This document shows, piece by piece, positions 8,327-16,307 of a DNA stretch of 64,000 bases. The notes under the pieces were generated by a model, which searched no databases, was not told the origin of the DNA, and saw only the letters and a program-made list of their open reading frames with translations. The stretch spans positions 1,178,001-1,242,000 of the forward strand of contig OY970200.1 of assembly GCA_963708235.1 (NCBI GenBank). Reading direction: 5' to 3'. Every line of letters begins with the position of its first letter. Positions within the stretch are counted from its first letter, which is position 1. Origin of the DNA: G963708235 sp963708235 (lineage in GTDB: Bacteria > Actinomycetota > Acidimicrobiia > Spongiisociales > UBA5794). The translations under genes were made by a program, and so were the position numbers.

Positions 8327-8952
8327 ATGCCATTTCCACGCCGCCTCCTCACCGAAGACGAAGAGATCGTCCGCGAGTTCCGCCAGCACTGGAAACTGAT
8401 CCTGATCCCCGCCCTGTGGGCGATCGCCGTCGCCATCGGCTTCTACTTCCTGGTGTTCCGTCTCATCGACAACTCGACCGTCGACCTGGTGGTGGGCGTC
8501 GCTGCGGTGATCATCCTGGTGATCCTGGCGGTGCGCCCCATGGTGAGTTGGTGGTTCACCTGGTACGTGTTGACCACGGAGCGTCTCATCACCCGAAGCG
8601 GCATCGTGGCCCGCGAGGGCATCGACATCCCGCTGGAGAACGTCAACAACGTCATCTTCTCCCAGAGCTTCCTGGAGCGGATCCTGGGTTCGGGGGACCT
8701 GGTCGTCGAGTCGGCGGGAGCCACCGGACAGAGCCACTTCGCCAACATCCGCCAACCGGACGAGTTCCAGGCGTTGCTCTACAAGACCCGCGAGCAGCGC
8801 GCCAAGGTGCTCGAGATGGGGCTCCACGAAATCGGTGCCCCCGGGGTGGAGCGGCGGACCAACTTCGCAAACTTTCCGAGTTGCACCGGGACGGGATGAT
8901 CAGCGACGAGGAGTTCGTCGAGAAGCGTCAGAGGCTGCTCGACGAGCTGTAG
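8327..8952 (+). CDS. Membrane protein with bacterial PH domain and C-terminal SHOCT motif (one-base frameshift)
   Basis: The N-terminus MPFPRRLLTEDEEIVREFRQ is followed by two membrane spans (LILIPALWAIAVAIGFYFLV and VVGVAAVIILVILAVRPMVS). A bPH2/YdbS-like domain comes next: YVLTTERLITRSGIVAREGI ... IPLENVNNVIFSQSFLERIL. In the first frame it ends at 8899; the next frame carries a clear SHOCT motif, LRKLSELHRDGMISDEEF, ending at 8952. One missing base near the CCCCCGGGG run at about 8833-8841 would join them. The role is unknown; SHOCT motifs are short helical oligomerisation elements. Both halves are conserved, so sequencing error is likely. Confidence 0.78.
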
Positions 8953-9040
8953 GCCCGCTCCTACGCCTTATCATGCCGGTTCAGCAATCAGGGAGCGCCG
9001 ACCAGGGAATGCCCCCAGAGGCGTGGTCCAGGGGAGTGTC

Positions 9041-9586
9041 ATGGACCTGTCGATCGCACCCGGGTCCCGCCCTCACGGTTACCCGGCGGAACTCGAGCAG
9101 TGGATCGAACTGCGAGACGGCCGGACGGTGTTCGTCCGGCCCGTGATCCCGGGCGATGCCCCGCTCCTGCAGGGCGCCGTCGAGACCGCCGACGCCGAGA
9201 CCATCTACCAGCGGTTCCTGCGCTCCCCGGTCCAGCTCGACGACCGTCAACTCGACCGGCTGACCCGTCTCGACTACTCCACCCGGATGGCGATGGCGGC
9301 GTTCGACCCGGAGGGGGCCGGGGTCGCCATTGCCCGCTACGAGGCCGTCGAGCCCGGGGTTGCCGAGATCGCCGTGGCGGTCGACCCGGCGTGGCGCACC
9401 TGTGGGCTGGCGACGGTGCTGTTCGACATCCTCGAAGAGGTTGCGGCACGATCCGGGGTGAAACGGATGACCGCCGTCTTTCTTCCGGGCAACCGCCCCA
9501 TCGCCACCCTGCTCGCCGGTCGCGGTTATGTGCTCGCTCCGCCCGATGGCAGCGTCGCCGGGGCCGACAAGGTTCTGGGACACTAG
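9041..9586 (+). CDS. GNAT family N-acetyltransferase
   Basis: About 181 residues; start MDLSIAPGSRP at 9041 with GGGGAG upstream. The GNAT core shows RPVIPGDAPLLQGAVE (beta1/alpha1), AEIAVAVDPAWRTCGLATVLFD (beta4 and the acetyl-CoA pyrophosphate loop, a variant of Q/RxxGxG/A) and VFLPGNRPIATLLAGRGY (C-terminal arm). The acceptor is unknown. It resembles the acetyltransferase domain linked to Pat-type enzymes in actinobacteria, but no regulatory domain is attached. It is separated from the next gene by a strong inverted repeat. Confidence 0.8.
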   Translation: MDLSIAPGSRPHGYPAELEQWIELRDGRTVFVRPVIPGDAPLLQGAVETADAETIYQRFLRSPVQLDDRQLDRLTRLDYSTRMAMAAFDPEGAGVAIARYEAVEPGVAEIAVAVDPAWRTCGLATVLFDILEEVAARSGVKRMTAVFLPGNRPIATLLAGRGYVLAPPDGSVAGADKVLGH

Positions 9587-9618
9587 TGCCCTGTCCACGA
9601 TGGTGGTCAGGGCACTAG
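9583..9618 (+). terminator. Perfect 11-bp inverted repeat after the GNAT gene
   Basis: CTAGTGCCCTG (9583-9593) and CAGGGCACTAG (9608-9618) with a 14-nt loop. The GNAT stop codon is inside the left arm. No T-tract follows, so it may be a non-canonical terminator or a protein-binding dyad in front of the catabolic operon. Confidence 0.5.
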
Positions 9619-9655
9619 CGTTCGGTTCGCAGTCGTATCGAAGAAGGAGGCGGTG

Positions 9656-10498
9656 ATGGCGACCACTGTCCGGGCCGCGATCGTCCAGACCGGGTGGACC
9701 GGTGACGTCGAATCGATGACACGCAAGAACGTCGACTTCGCCCGCCGGGCCGCCGAGGACGGCGCCAGGGTGATGTGTTTCCAGGAACTGTTCACCGCCC
9801 CGTACTTCTGCCAGGTGCAGGAGGACGAGCACTTCGGGTACGCCGAACCGGTTCCCGATGGACCGACGGTACGGATGATGTCGGAGCTCGCCAGGGACAC
9901 CGGAATGGTGCTGGTGGTTCCCATCTTCGAGCGGGAGGACGACGGGTTCTTCTACAACACCGCCGCCGTGATCGACGCCGACGGAAGCTACCTCGGGAAG
10001 TACCGCAAGACCCACATCCCTCAGGTCGGTGGATTCTTCGAGAAGTACTACTTCCGTCCCGGCAACATGGGGTACCCGACCTTCGACACCGCCGTGGGGC
10101 GGATCGGCGTCTATATCTGTTACGACCGTCACTTCCCCGAGGGATGGCGGGCGCTCGGTCTCGGTGGCGCCAAGATCGTCTTCAACCCCTCGGCCACCAG
10201 TCGTGGGCTCTCCAACTACCTGTGGAGGCTCGAGCAGCCGGCGGCGGCGGTGGCCAACGAGTACTTCGTCGGCGCCATCAACCGGATTGGGACCGAACCG
10301 CTCGGCAGCAACGACTTCTACGGCTCGTCGTATTTCGTCGACCCGCGCGGGCAACTCGTCGGTGACGCCGCATCCGACACCGCCGACGAACTGGTCGTGC
10401 GCGATCTCGATCTCGGGATGATCGATGCGGTCCGGACCACCTGGGCGTTCTACCGGGACCGCCGCCCCGACGCCTACGGCGATCTGGTGGCGCCGTGA
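9656..10498 (+). CDS. Carbon-nitrogen hydrolase, probable beta-ureidopropionase / N-carbamoyl amidohydrolase
   Basis: 280 residues of the nitrilase superfamily. The Glu-Lys-Cys triad is visible: Glu in VMCFQELFTAPYF (near 44), Lys in LGKYRKTHIPQVGG, Cys in IGVYICYDRHFPEGWR. The last motif with the DRHFPEGWR tail is typical of N-carbamoyl-beta-alanine/putrescine amidohydrolases. The ATG at 9656 has AAGGAGG at suitable spacing; the in-frame GTG at 9653 is too close. ATG/GTGA-type overlap with the next gene (10495) and the dihydropyrimidinase further on place it in reductive pyrimidine degradation, releasing CO2 and NH3 from the ureido acid. Confidence 0.85.
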   Translation: MATTVRAAIVQTGWTGDVESMTRKNVDFARRAAEDGARVMCFQELFTAPYFCQVQEDEHFGYAEPVPDGPTVRMMSELARDTGMVLVVPIFEREDDGFFYNTAAVIDADGSYLGKYRKTHIPQVGGFFEKYYFRPGNMGYPTFDTAVGRIGVYICYDRHFPEGWRALGLGGAKIVFNPSATSRGLSNYLWRLEQPAAAVANEYFVGAINRIGTEPLGSNDFYGSSYFVDPRGQLVGDAASDTADELVVRDLDLGMIDAVRTTWAFYRDRRPDAYGDLVAP

Positions 10499-11826
10499 TC
10501 GCCCCCGAAACCGGACCGGACACCACCGGCGACTCGGTCCACGCCGAGCTGCTGGTGCGGCACCGTCAGGTCATCCCGTCCTGGCTGGGGCTGTACTACG
10601 AGCACCCCATCGCCCTTGTCGATGGGAGCGGGCGACGGGTCGTCGACGCCGAGGGAAACGAGTACCTCGACTTCTTCGGCGGGATCCTGACCACGATGTC
10701 GGGATACAACGTCCCCGAGATCGTCGCCGCCGTCCAGGCCCAGGCGGGGCGGATGGTGCACACGTCGACGCTCTATCTGATCGAGCAGCAGATCGCCCTC
10801 GCCGAACGGCTCGCCGCCCTGTCGCCCATCGACAATGCCAAGGTGTTCTTCTGCAACTCGGGGACCGAGGCCAACGACACCGCCCTGCTGCTCGCCACCC
10901 AGTACCGGCGGTCCAATCAGGTGCTGGCGCTTCGCAACAGCTATCACGGCAAGTCGCACTCGGCGATCGCCGTCACCGGGAACCGGGGGTGGTCGTCGAC
11001 CACCTTCAGCCCGTTCCAGGTGACCTATGTCCACGGCGGGTACAAGCTGCGGAGCCCGTTCGGACACCTTCCCGACGACCAGTTCACCGCCGCATGTGTC
11101 GACGACCTCCGGGATCTGCTGAACATCGCCACCGCCGGGGATGTCGCCTGTCTGATCGCCGAACCGATCCAGGGAGTGGGCGGGTTCGCCATGCCACCCG
11201 ACGGGTTCTTCGCCGCCATGAAGGAGGTGCTGGACCAGCACGGGATCCTGTTCATCTCCGACGAGGTGCAGACGGCGTGGGGACGAACCGGCGACCACTA
11301 CTGGGGGATCGACGCCCATGGGGTGGTGCCCGACATCATCACCTTCGCCAAGGGGCTGGGAAACGGTCTCGCCATCGCCGGGGTCATCGCCGGCGCCGAG
11401 CTGATGGACACGGTCACCGCCAGTCAGATCTCGACCTTCGGCGGCAACCCGCTGGCGACTGCCGGGGCGCTCGCCAACCTCGACTACGCCACCGCCCACG
11501 ACCTTCAGGGCAACGCCCGCACCGTGGGCGGGCAGTTGCGGGCCGACCTCGACCGGCTCGCCGCCGAGGTCGAGGCCATCGTCGAGGTGCGGGGCAAGGG
11601 ATTGATGCAGGGGGTGGAGCTGGTCGAACCGGGAACGTTGACCCCGGCGCCCCGGCTCGCTGCCGCCATTCTGGAAGAGGCGCGGAAGGGGGGCCTCCTC
11701 ATCGGAAAGGGGGGTCTCCACGGCAATGTGTTGCGGCTGGCGCCGCCGATGAGTCTTACCGCAGAGGAAGCGACCGAAGGTTTCGGGAAGCTGGCGGATG
11801 CGGTGCGGCGGGCGACCGGAGCGTGA
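10495..11826 (+). CDS. Class III (PLP-dependent) aminotransferase
   Basis: 443 residues of the omega-aminotransferase family. Recognisable are NSGTEANDTALLLAT (PLP phosphate site), LRNSYHGKSHS, the Asp of FISDEVQTAWGRTG that binds the pyridine nitrogen, and the Schiff-base Lys in ITFAKGLGNGLAIAGV. Position between the ureido amidohydrolase and dihydropyrimidinase suggests it transaminates the beta-amino acid product (beta-alanine or beta-aminoisobutyrate). Similarity is closest to the alanine-glyoxylate aminotransferase 2/beta-alanine-pyruvate type. Starts by overlap with the hydrolase stop. Confidence 0.88.
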   Translation: MIAPETGPDTTGDSVHAELLVRHRQVIPSWLGLYYEHPIALVDGSGRRVVDAEGNEYLDFFGGILTTMSGYNVPEIVAAVQAQAGRMVHTSTLYLIEQQIALAERLAALSPIDNAKVFFCNSGTEANDTALLLATQYRRSNQVLALRNSYHGKSHSAIAVTGNRGWSSTTFSPFQVTYVHGGYKLRSPFGHLPDDQFTAACVDDLRDLLNIATAGDVACLIAEPIQGVGGFAMPPDGFFAAMKEVLDQHGILFISDEVQTAWGRTGDHYWGIDAHGVVPDIITFAKGLGNGLAIAGVIAGAELMDTVTASQISTFGGNPLATAGALANLDYATAHDLQGNARTVGGQLRADLDRLAAEVEAIVEVRGKGLMQGVELVEPGTLTPAPRLAAAILEEARKGGLLIGKGGLHGNVLRLAPPMSLTAEEATEGFGKLADAVRRATGA

Positions 11827-11901
11827 CGGTCACCTCGTCGGCCGGCACCCCATAGACACCCGGCACCCGCACGGAGCCGGGCGAGTGCAAGGAGGGCAGA
11901 G

Positions 11902-13323
11902 ATGAAGCTGATCAGCGGAGGCACCGTCGTCACCGCCACCGAGACCATGTCCGCCGATGTCCTCATCGACGGCGAGCGGGTGGTGGCGCTGGTGGATCCT
12001 CACCACCATGGTTGGGCAGAGGCCGACATCGACGTGATCGACGCCACAGGGAAGCTGGTGATGCCGGGCGGTGTCGACGTCCACACCCACATGGAGCTCC
12101 CGTTCGGCGGGACCTCCGCCTCCGACACCTTCGAGACCGGGACCCGCGCCGCCGCCCACGGTGGGACGACCACCATCGTCGACTTTGCGGTGCAGACCTT
12201 CGGTGAGGATGTGGTCCCCGGCTTCGAGGCCTGGATGGAGAAGGCGGCGGGCAATTGCGCCGTGGACTACGGGTTCCACCAGATCCTCGGTGATGTCACC
12301 GACACCAGCCTCAAGGAGATGGAGGTGCTGATGGGGGAGGGGGTCACCTCCTTCAAGCTCTTCATGGCCTACCCCGGGGTGTTCTACTCCGACGACGGGC
12401 AGATCTTCCGGGCGATGCAGAAGGCTGCCGACATCGGAGCCACCGTCATGATGCATGCCGAGAACGGGATGGTCATCGATGTGCTGCGGGGTCAGGCCCT
12501 CGACCGCGGGGAGACCTCGCCGGTCCATCACGGGCTCACCCGACCGGCGATCACCGAGTCGGAAGCGACCCATCGCGCCATCGCCATCGCCGAGCTGGCC
12601 GGTTGCCCGGTGTACATCGTGCATCTCTCCGCCAAGGAGGCGCTGGCCGAGGTTGCCGCCGCCCGCGACCGCGGGCTCAACGCCTTTGCCGAGACCTGTC
12701 CGCAGTACCTGTACCTGTCGCTGGAGGAGCACCTCGATCAGGATGGGTTCGAGGGGGCCAAGTATGTGTGCTCCACCCCGATCCGGAAACGGGCAGAAGG
12801 TCATCAGGACCAGCTCTGGCAGGGGCTCGCCACCAACGATCTGCAGGTGGTGTCGACCGACCACTGCCCGTTCTGTTTCAACGACCATCCCACGCTGGGG
12901 CGACAGAAGAAGCTCGGCCTCGAAGATTTCACCGCCATCCCCAACGGGATGCCGACCGTCGAGCACCGATACGAGCTGCTGTATCACGGAGCGATCTCGC
13001 TCGGGCGGCTCGGGCTCAACCGGTTCGTCGAGGTGGTCGCTTCCACCCCGGCGAAGATGTTCGGGCTGTACCCGCAGAAGGGCACGATCGCCATCGGATC
13101 CGACGCCGACATCGTCATCCTCGATCCGACCCGACCCCGGGTGATCTCGGCCGCAACCCACCACATGAACGTCGACTACTCGGGCTGGGAGGGATACGAG
13201 GTGGCGGGGAGGGTGGAGAAGGTGTTGTTGCGGGGTGAGGTGGTCGTCGACGGCGACACCTACACCGGCGCCAAGGGCGACGGGCGGTATCTGAAGCGCG
13301 GCGGCAACCAGTACCTGATCTGA
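11902..13323 (+). CDS. Dihydropyrimidinase / D-hydantoinase
   Basis: 473 residues, amidohydrolase superfamily, cytosolic ring-opening of dihydropyrimidines. Metal ligands are seen in GGVDVHTHMELPFGG (HxH), the carboxylated Lys region GVTSFKLFMAYPG, MMHAENG (His), VYIVHLS (His) and TDHCPF (Asp). The start ATG at 11902 follows GGAGGGCAG. It is the third gene of the cluster, making the substrate for the carbamoyl hydrolase. The stop at 13321-13323 abuts the oxidoreductase gene. Confidence 0.9.
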   Translation: MKLISGGTVVTATETMSADVLIDGERVVALVDPHHHGWAEADIDVIDATGKLVMPGGVDVHTHMELPFGGTSASDTFETGTRAAAHGGTTTIVDFAVQTFGEDVVPGFEAWMEKAAGNCAVDYGFHQILGDVTDTSLKEMEVLMGEGVTSFKLFMAYPGVFYSDDGQIFRAMQKAADIGATVMMHAENGMVIDVLRGQALDRGETSPVHHGLTRPAITESEATHRAIAIAELAGCPVYIVHLSAKEALAEVAAARDRGLNAFAETCPQYLYLSLEEHLDQDGFEGAKYVCSTPIRKRAEGHQDQLWQGLATNDLQVVSTDHCPFCFNDHPTLGRQKKLGLEDFTAIPNGMPTVEHRYELLYHGAISLGRLGLNRFVEVVASTPAKMFGLYPQKGTIAIGSDADIVILDPTRPRVISAATHHMNVDYSGWEGYEVAGRVEKVLLRGEVVVDGDTYTGAKGDGRYLKRGGNQYLI

Positions 13324-13376
13324 TGACCCCCTGGTCTGATGAAGAAATCGCATCGTCGGAGCAACGAGAGGCAAGA

Positions 13377-14393
13377 ATGAGCCGTCCACCGATGGACTTC
13401 GGCGTGGTCCTGCAGACCGACCCTCCCCTCTCCGGGGTGATCGACCTGACCGTTCGGGCCGAGCGCAACGGGTTCAGCCACGGCTGGACCTTCGATTCGC
13501 ATGTGCTGTGGCAGGAGCCGTTCGTCATCTACAGCCTGATGCTGGCCGCCACCGAGCGGATGACGATCGGGCCGATGGTGTCCAACCCGGGGACCCGGGA
13601 CTGGACGGTGCTGGCGTCGATGTTCGCCACCCTCAATCAGCATTTCGGACCGAGGACGGTCCTCGGGATGGGTCGGGGGGACTCGGCGCTGCGGGTGATC
13701 GGGAAACCTCCCGCCTCGCTTGCCGAGCTCGAGCAGTCGGTGGATGTGATCCGGCGTCTGGTCGCCGGGGAGGAGGTCGACTACCAGGGGACCCCGGTGC
13801 GGATCCCATGGGTCGGCGACGGGTCGGCGCTCCCGGTGTGGTTGGCGGCCTACGGCCCCCGGATGTTGGCGCTGACCGGGCGGATCGCCGACGGTTACGT
13901 CCTCCAGCTCGCCGACCCCCAGATTCTCGAATGGACCCTGGGGGCCGTCCGGGCCGCCGCCGCAGCCGCAGGTCGCAACCCCGACGAGATCTCGGTGTGT
14001 GTGGTGGCGCCCGCCTACGTCGGCGACAACCTCGCCGATCAACGTGACCAGCTCCGTTGGTTCGGCGGCATGGTCGGCAACCATGTGGTGGATCTGGTCA
14101 ATCGCTACGGCAACGACCCGTCAAAGGTCCCGGCGGTCCTCTCCGAGTACATCCGGGCCCGTGAGGCCTATGACTACGCCCACCACGGCCGGTCGGGCAA
14201 CCCGACCACCGATTTCGTCTCCGATGAGATCATCGACCGGTTCTGCATCCTCGGCCCGGTGGAACGCCACATCGAACGGTTGGAGGAGCTGCGGGAGCTG
14301 GGTGTCGACCAGTTCGGGGTCTACCTGATGCACGACAACCAGGAAGGGACGCTCGACGCCTACGGCGAACAGGTCATCCCCCACTTCCGGTGA
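13377..14393 (+). CDS. F420-type LLM-class oxidoreductase of the pyrimidine cluster
   Basis: About 338 residues of the luciferase-like monooxygenase fold: MDFGVVLQTDPPLSGVIDL, NGFSHGWTFDSHVLWQEPF, TIGPMVSNPGTRDWTVLASM, and the coenzyme-binding GMGRGDSALRVIG. This group (TIGR03842-like) is known to occur beside hydantoinases. It may supply the dihydropyrimidine step that NAD(P)H dihydropyrimidine dehydrogenase performs elsewhere (inference). The start at 13377 has GAGAGG upstream; an earlier ATG at 13323 overlaps the hydantoinase stop (TGATG) and would add 18 residues. Confidence 0.82.
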   Translation: MSRPPMDFGVVLQTDPPLSGVIDLTVRAERNGFSHGWTFDSHVLWQEPFVIYSLMLAATERMTIGPMVSNPGTRDWTVLASMFATLNQHFGPRTVLGMGRGDSALRVIGKPPASLAELEQSVDVIRRLVAGEEVDYQGTPVRIPWVGDGSALPVWLAAYGPRMLALTGRIADGYVLQLADPQILEWTLGAVRAAAAAAGRNPDEISVCVVAPAYVGDNLADQRDQLRWFGGMVGNHVVDLVNRYGNDPSKVPAVLSEYIRAREAYDYAHHGRSGNPTTDFVSDEIIDRFCILGPVERHIERLEELRELGVDQFGVYLMHDNQEGTLDAYGEQVIPHFR

Positions 14394-14432
14394 TCCGGGT
14401 GCCGGGCTACGTGGGGCCTGGTTACCCGGGGC

Positions 14433-14522
14433 GGCTGCCAGGGGCTCGGCTGCCAGGGGCTCGGCTGCCAGGGGCTGGGCTGCCAGGGGCTGGGCTGCCA
14501 GGGGCTGGGCTGCCAGGGGCTG
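14433..14522. repeat. 15-bp tandem repeat, 6 copies, in a 500-bp gene-free gap
   Basis: Six copies of GGCTGCCAGGGGCTS lie after the oxidoreductase gene. The gap 14394-14897 otherwise holds no gene I can defend: both strands are open in places, but the frames have poor composition. Upstream control of the sigma-factor gene must lie in its right part. Confidence 0.88.
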
Positions 14523-14897
14523 GGGGATCGCCCACAGAGCACCAATCCATCACCTTCGGCACTCCGAACAGGTGATGTCGGGAAGTCGACACCATGGATG
14601 GCCGGGTGACGGTCAGTGGTGGCGATCGTCATCGTGACCCGGATCCAGCCCGGGGGGTTCTGGAACCGGGCCGCAACCTCCACGGCGGCTCCCGACCGGC
14701 GGGCCGAGACGTCGGCGGCCTTTCGGGTCGCCGGCGTCTCCCACCCGCAGCAAGCACCGTGGGTCCCCGGCCCCGAGGCGTGAACGATGTAGGTGGCAAC
14801 CGGCAACCGGACAGGTGGGTCGCAGATGACCATGGTCGCAATTCGGCAGGTGACGATCGCACATCGGCGAGCGCTCGTTAGTGTCCGGACCCACCCC

Positions 14898-15479
14898 ATG
14901 GCAGCCGCAACCTCCCCAACACCGTCGTCCGATCCTCTCGCCGCGCTGCTCCACGCCGTTGCCGCCGGGAACCAGGACGCATTCGCCCGGCTCTACGACG
15001 CCGTCTCGCCGCTGGTCTACGGAATCGTGCTCAGGGTGGTCCGTGACCCCTCCCAGAGTGAGGAAGTCGCCCAGGAGGTGCTGGTGGAGGTGTGGCGGAC
15101 GGCGTCGCGGTTCGATCCCGACCGCGGCTCGGTCCGTGGCTGGATCGCCACCATCGCCCACCGCCGGGCCGTCGACCTGGTCCGCAGCGCCCAGGCCTCC
15201 CGTGACCGCACCGAACGTTATGGCCGAACGGCGGCCGCGGTGACCCCCTTCGACTCGGTGGCCGACGAGGTCGAGATCGCCTCCGAGCAGGAGGCCGTCG
15301 TCACCGCCCTCGACACCCTCACCGCCACCCAACGCCAGTCGATCGAGCTGGCCTACTACGAGGGCCTCACCTACCGTGAAGTCGCCGAGCGGCTCGATGC
15401 GCCATTGGGTACCGTGAAGACCAGGATGCGGGACGGTCTGCTCCGCCTTCGCCGCGCATTGGAGACCGACGATGGCTGA
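14898..15479 (+). CDS. ECF RNA polymerase sigma factor, SigK type
   Basis: Directs RNA polymerase to a stress or envelope regulon. Region 2 reads DAFARLYDAVSPLVYGIVLR, SEEVAQEVLVEVWRTASRFD (region 2.2) and GWIATIAHRRAVDLVRS (2.4). Region 4 is LTATQRQSIELAYYEGLTYR and LDAPLGTVKTRMRDGLLRLR. The start MAAATSPTPSS at 14898 is chosen; a GTG at 14881 or longer frame is possible. The stop lies inside the anti-sigma gene (8-nt overlap), so the two are co-translated. Activity should be held by the anti-sigma factor. Confidence 0.88.
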   Translation: MAAATSPTPSSDPLAALLHAVAAGNQDAFARLYDAVSPLVYGIVLRVVRDPSQSEEVAQEVLVEVWRTASRFDPDRGSVRGWIATIAHRRAVDLVRSAQASRDRTERYGRTAAAVTPFDSVADEVEIASEQEAVVTALDTLTATQRQSIELAYYEGLTYREVAERLDAPLGTVKTRMRDGLLRLRRALETDDG

Positions 15480-16284
15480 TCGCACCGGGAACGACAGGTC
15501 GGGGTTCGGGGCGTCCGACTCCGGCTCCGGGATCCACGACCTGGCGGCCCCGTTCGCCCTCGACGCCCTCGACGAGAAGGAACGGGCCGGGTTCGAGTCA
15601 CATCTCGCCGGCTGCGCCGAGTGTCGTGCCACGGTCGCCGAGATGGTCGGGACGATGGCCGATCTGGAGTCGCAGGATCCGGTCGTCCCACCCGATCGGT
15701 TGCGCAACGCCGTTCTCGCCGAGGTGGCCCGGACCCCGCAGCTGCCGGCCGGTTCCGAAGGCGAGCGCACCGAGCCGGGTCTGGTCGGTACCGGTTCAAC
15801 CGGCGGCGACCGGGCAGGGTCTGGAGACAATGTGGTGGGGTTTCCGAACCGTCGTTCGTGGCTGGTCACCTCGGCCGCCGCCGGGATCGCCGCCGTCGTC
15901 CTGGTCGCCGTCCTGGTGGGCGGGGTGTTCGAACGCACCGACCCGGTCGACGAGGTGCTGGCTGCCGCCGATGCCACCTCGTCCCCGCTGGAAAGCGAGG
16001 TGGTGGTCGGGGCCAGGGTGACGTTCTCCCCGGAGCTGGGGCGTGCGGTGTTCACCGCAACCGAGCTTCCTGAGATCGCCGCCGACGAGACCTACGAACT
16101 GTGGTTGATCGACGACGACGGTCCGGCGCCTGCAGGGCAGTTCACCCCCGGTGTCGATGGGGGGGTCGCCGCACTGATCGACGGCGAGGTCATGCCGGGT
16201 CTGGTGGTCGGTCTCACCGTGGAGCCGGCCGGTGGAAGCCCGGCACCCACCGGTGAGGTGCTGCTCGCCGGTCCCATCGGCTGA
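15472..16284 (+). CDS. Membrane anti-sigma factor, RskA type
   Basis: 270 residues. The N-terminal zinc-associated anti-sigma helix bundle has the H-x3-C-x2-C pattern in FESHLAGCAECRATVAEM. One membrane span follows near residue 125 (WLVTSAAAGIAAVVLVAVLV), then an extracytoplasmic RskA C-terminal domain (VTFSPELGRAVFTATELPEI, ETYELWLIDDDGPAPAGQF). Together with the overlapping sigma gene this is a SigK/RskA-type switch, usually released by regulated proteolysis. The inducing signal cannot be read here. Confidence 0.88.
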   Translation: MADRTGNDRSGFGASDSGSGIHDLAAPFALDALDEKERAGFESHLAGCAECRATVAEMVGTMADLESQDPVVPPDRLRNAVLAEVARTPQLPAGSEGERTEPGLVGTGSTGGDRAGSGDNVVGFPNRRSWLVTSAAAGIAAVVLVAVLVGGVFERTDPVDEVLAAADATSSPLESEVVVGARVTFSPELGRAVFTATELPEIAADETYELWLIDDDGPAPAGQFTPGVDGGVAALIDGEVMPGLVVGLTVEPAGGSPAPTGEVLLAGPIG

Positions 16285-16307
16285 CGGCTCGGTGCGGGGT
16301 GGTCCCG

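Noticed and set aside
7591..8827. Long open frames on both strands across 7.6-8.3 kb as protein genes.
   Set aside because: No start sites or domains, and they run across promoters, hairpins and terminators. The RNA reading explains the sequence better.
14433..14522. The 15-bp repeat array as a CRISPR.
   Set aside because: Units are directly adjacent with no spacers, and no cas genes are near. Same for the Thr-linker repeats at 37815-38032.
14394..14897. Frames at 14594-14881 (plus) and 14360-14899 (minus) as genes.
   Set aside because: The plus frame has antisense-like composition; the minus frame runs into the repeat (SPWQP units) without a start site. Neither matches a family.
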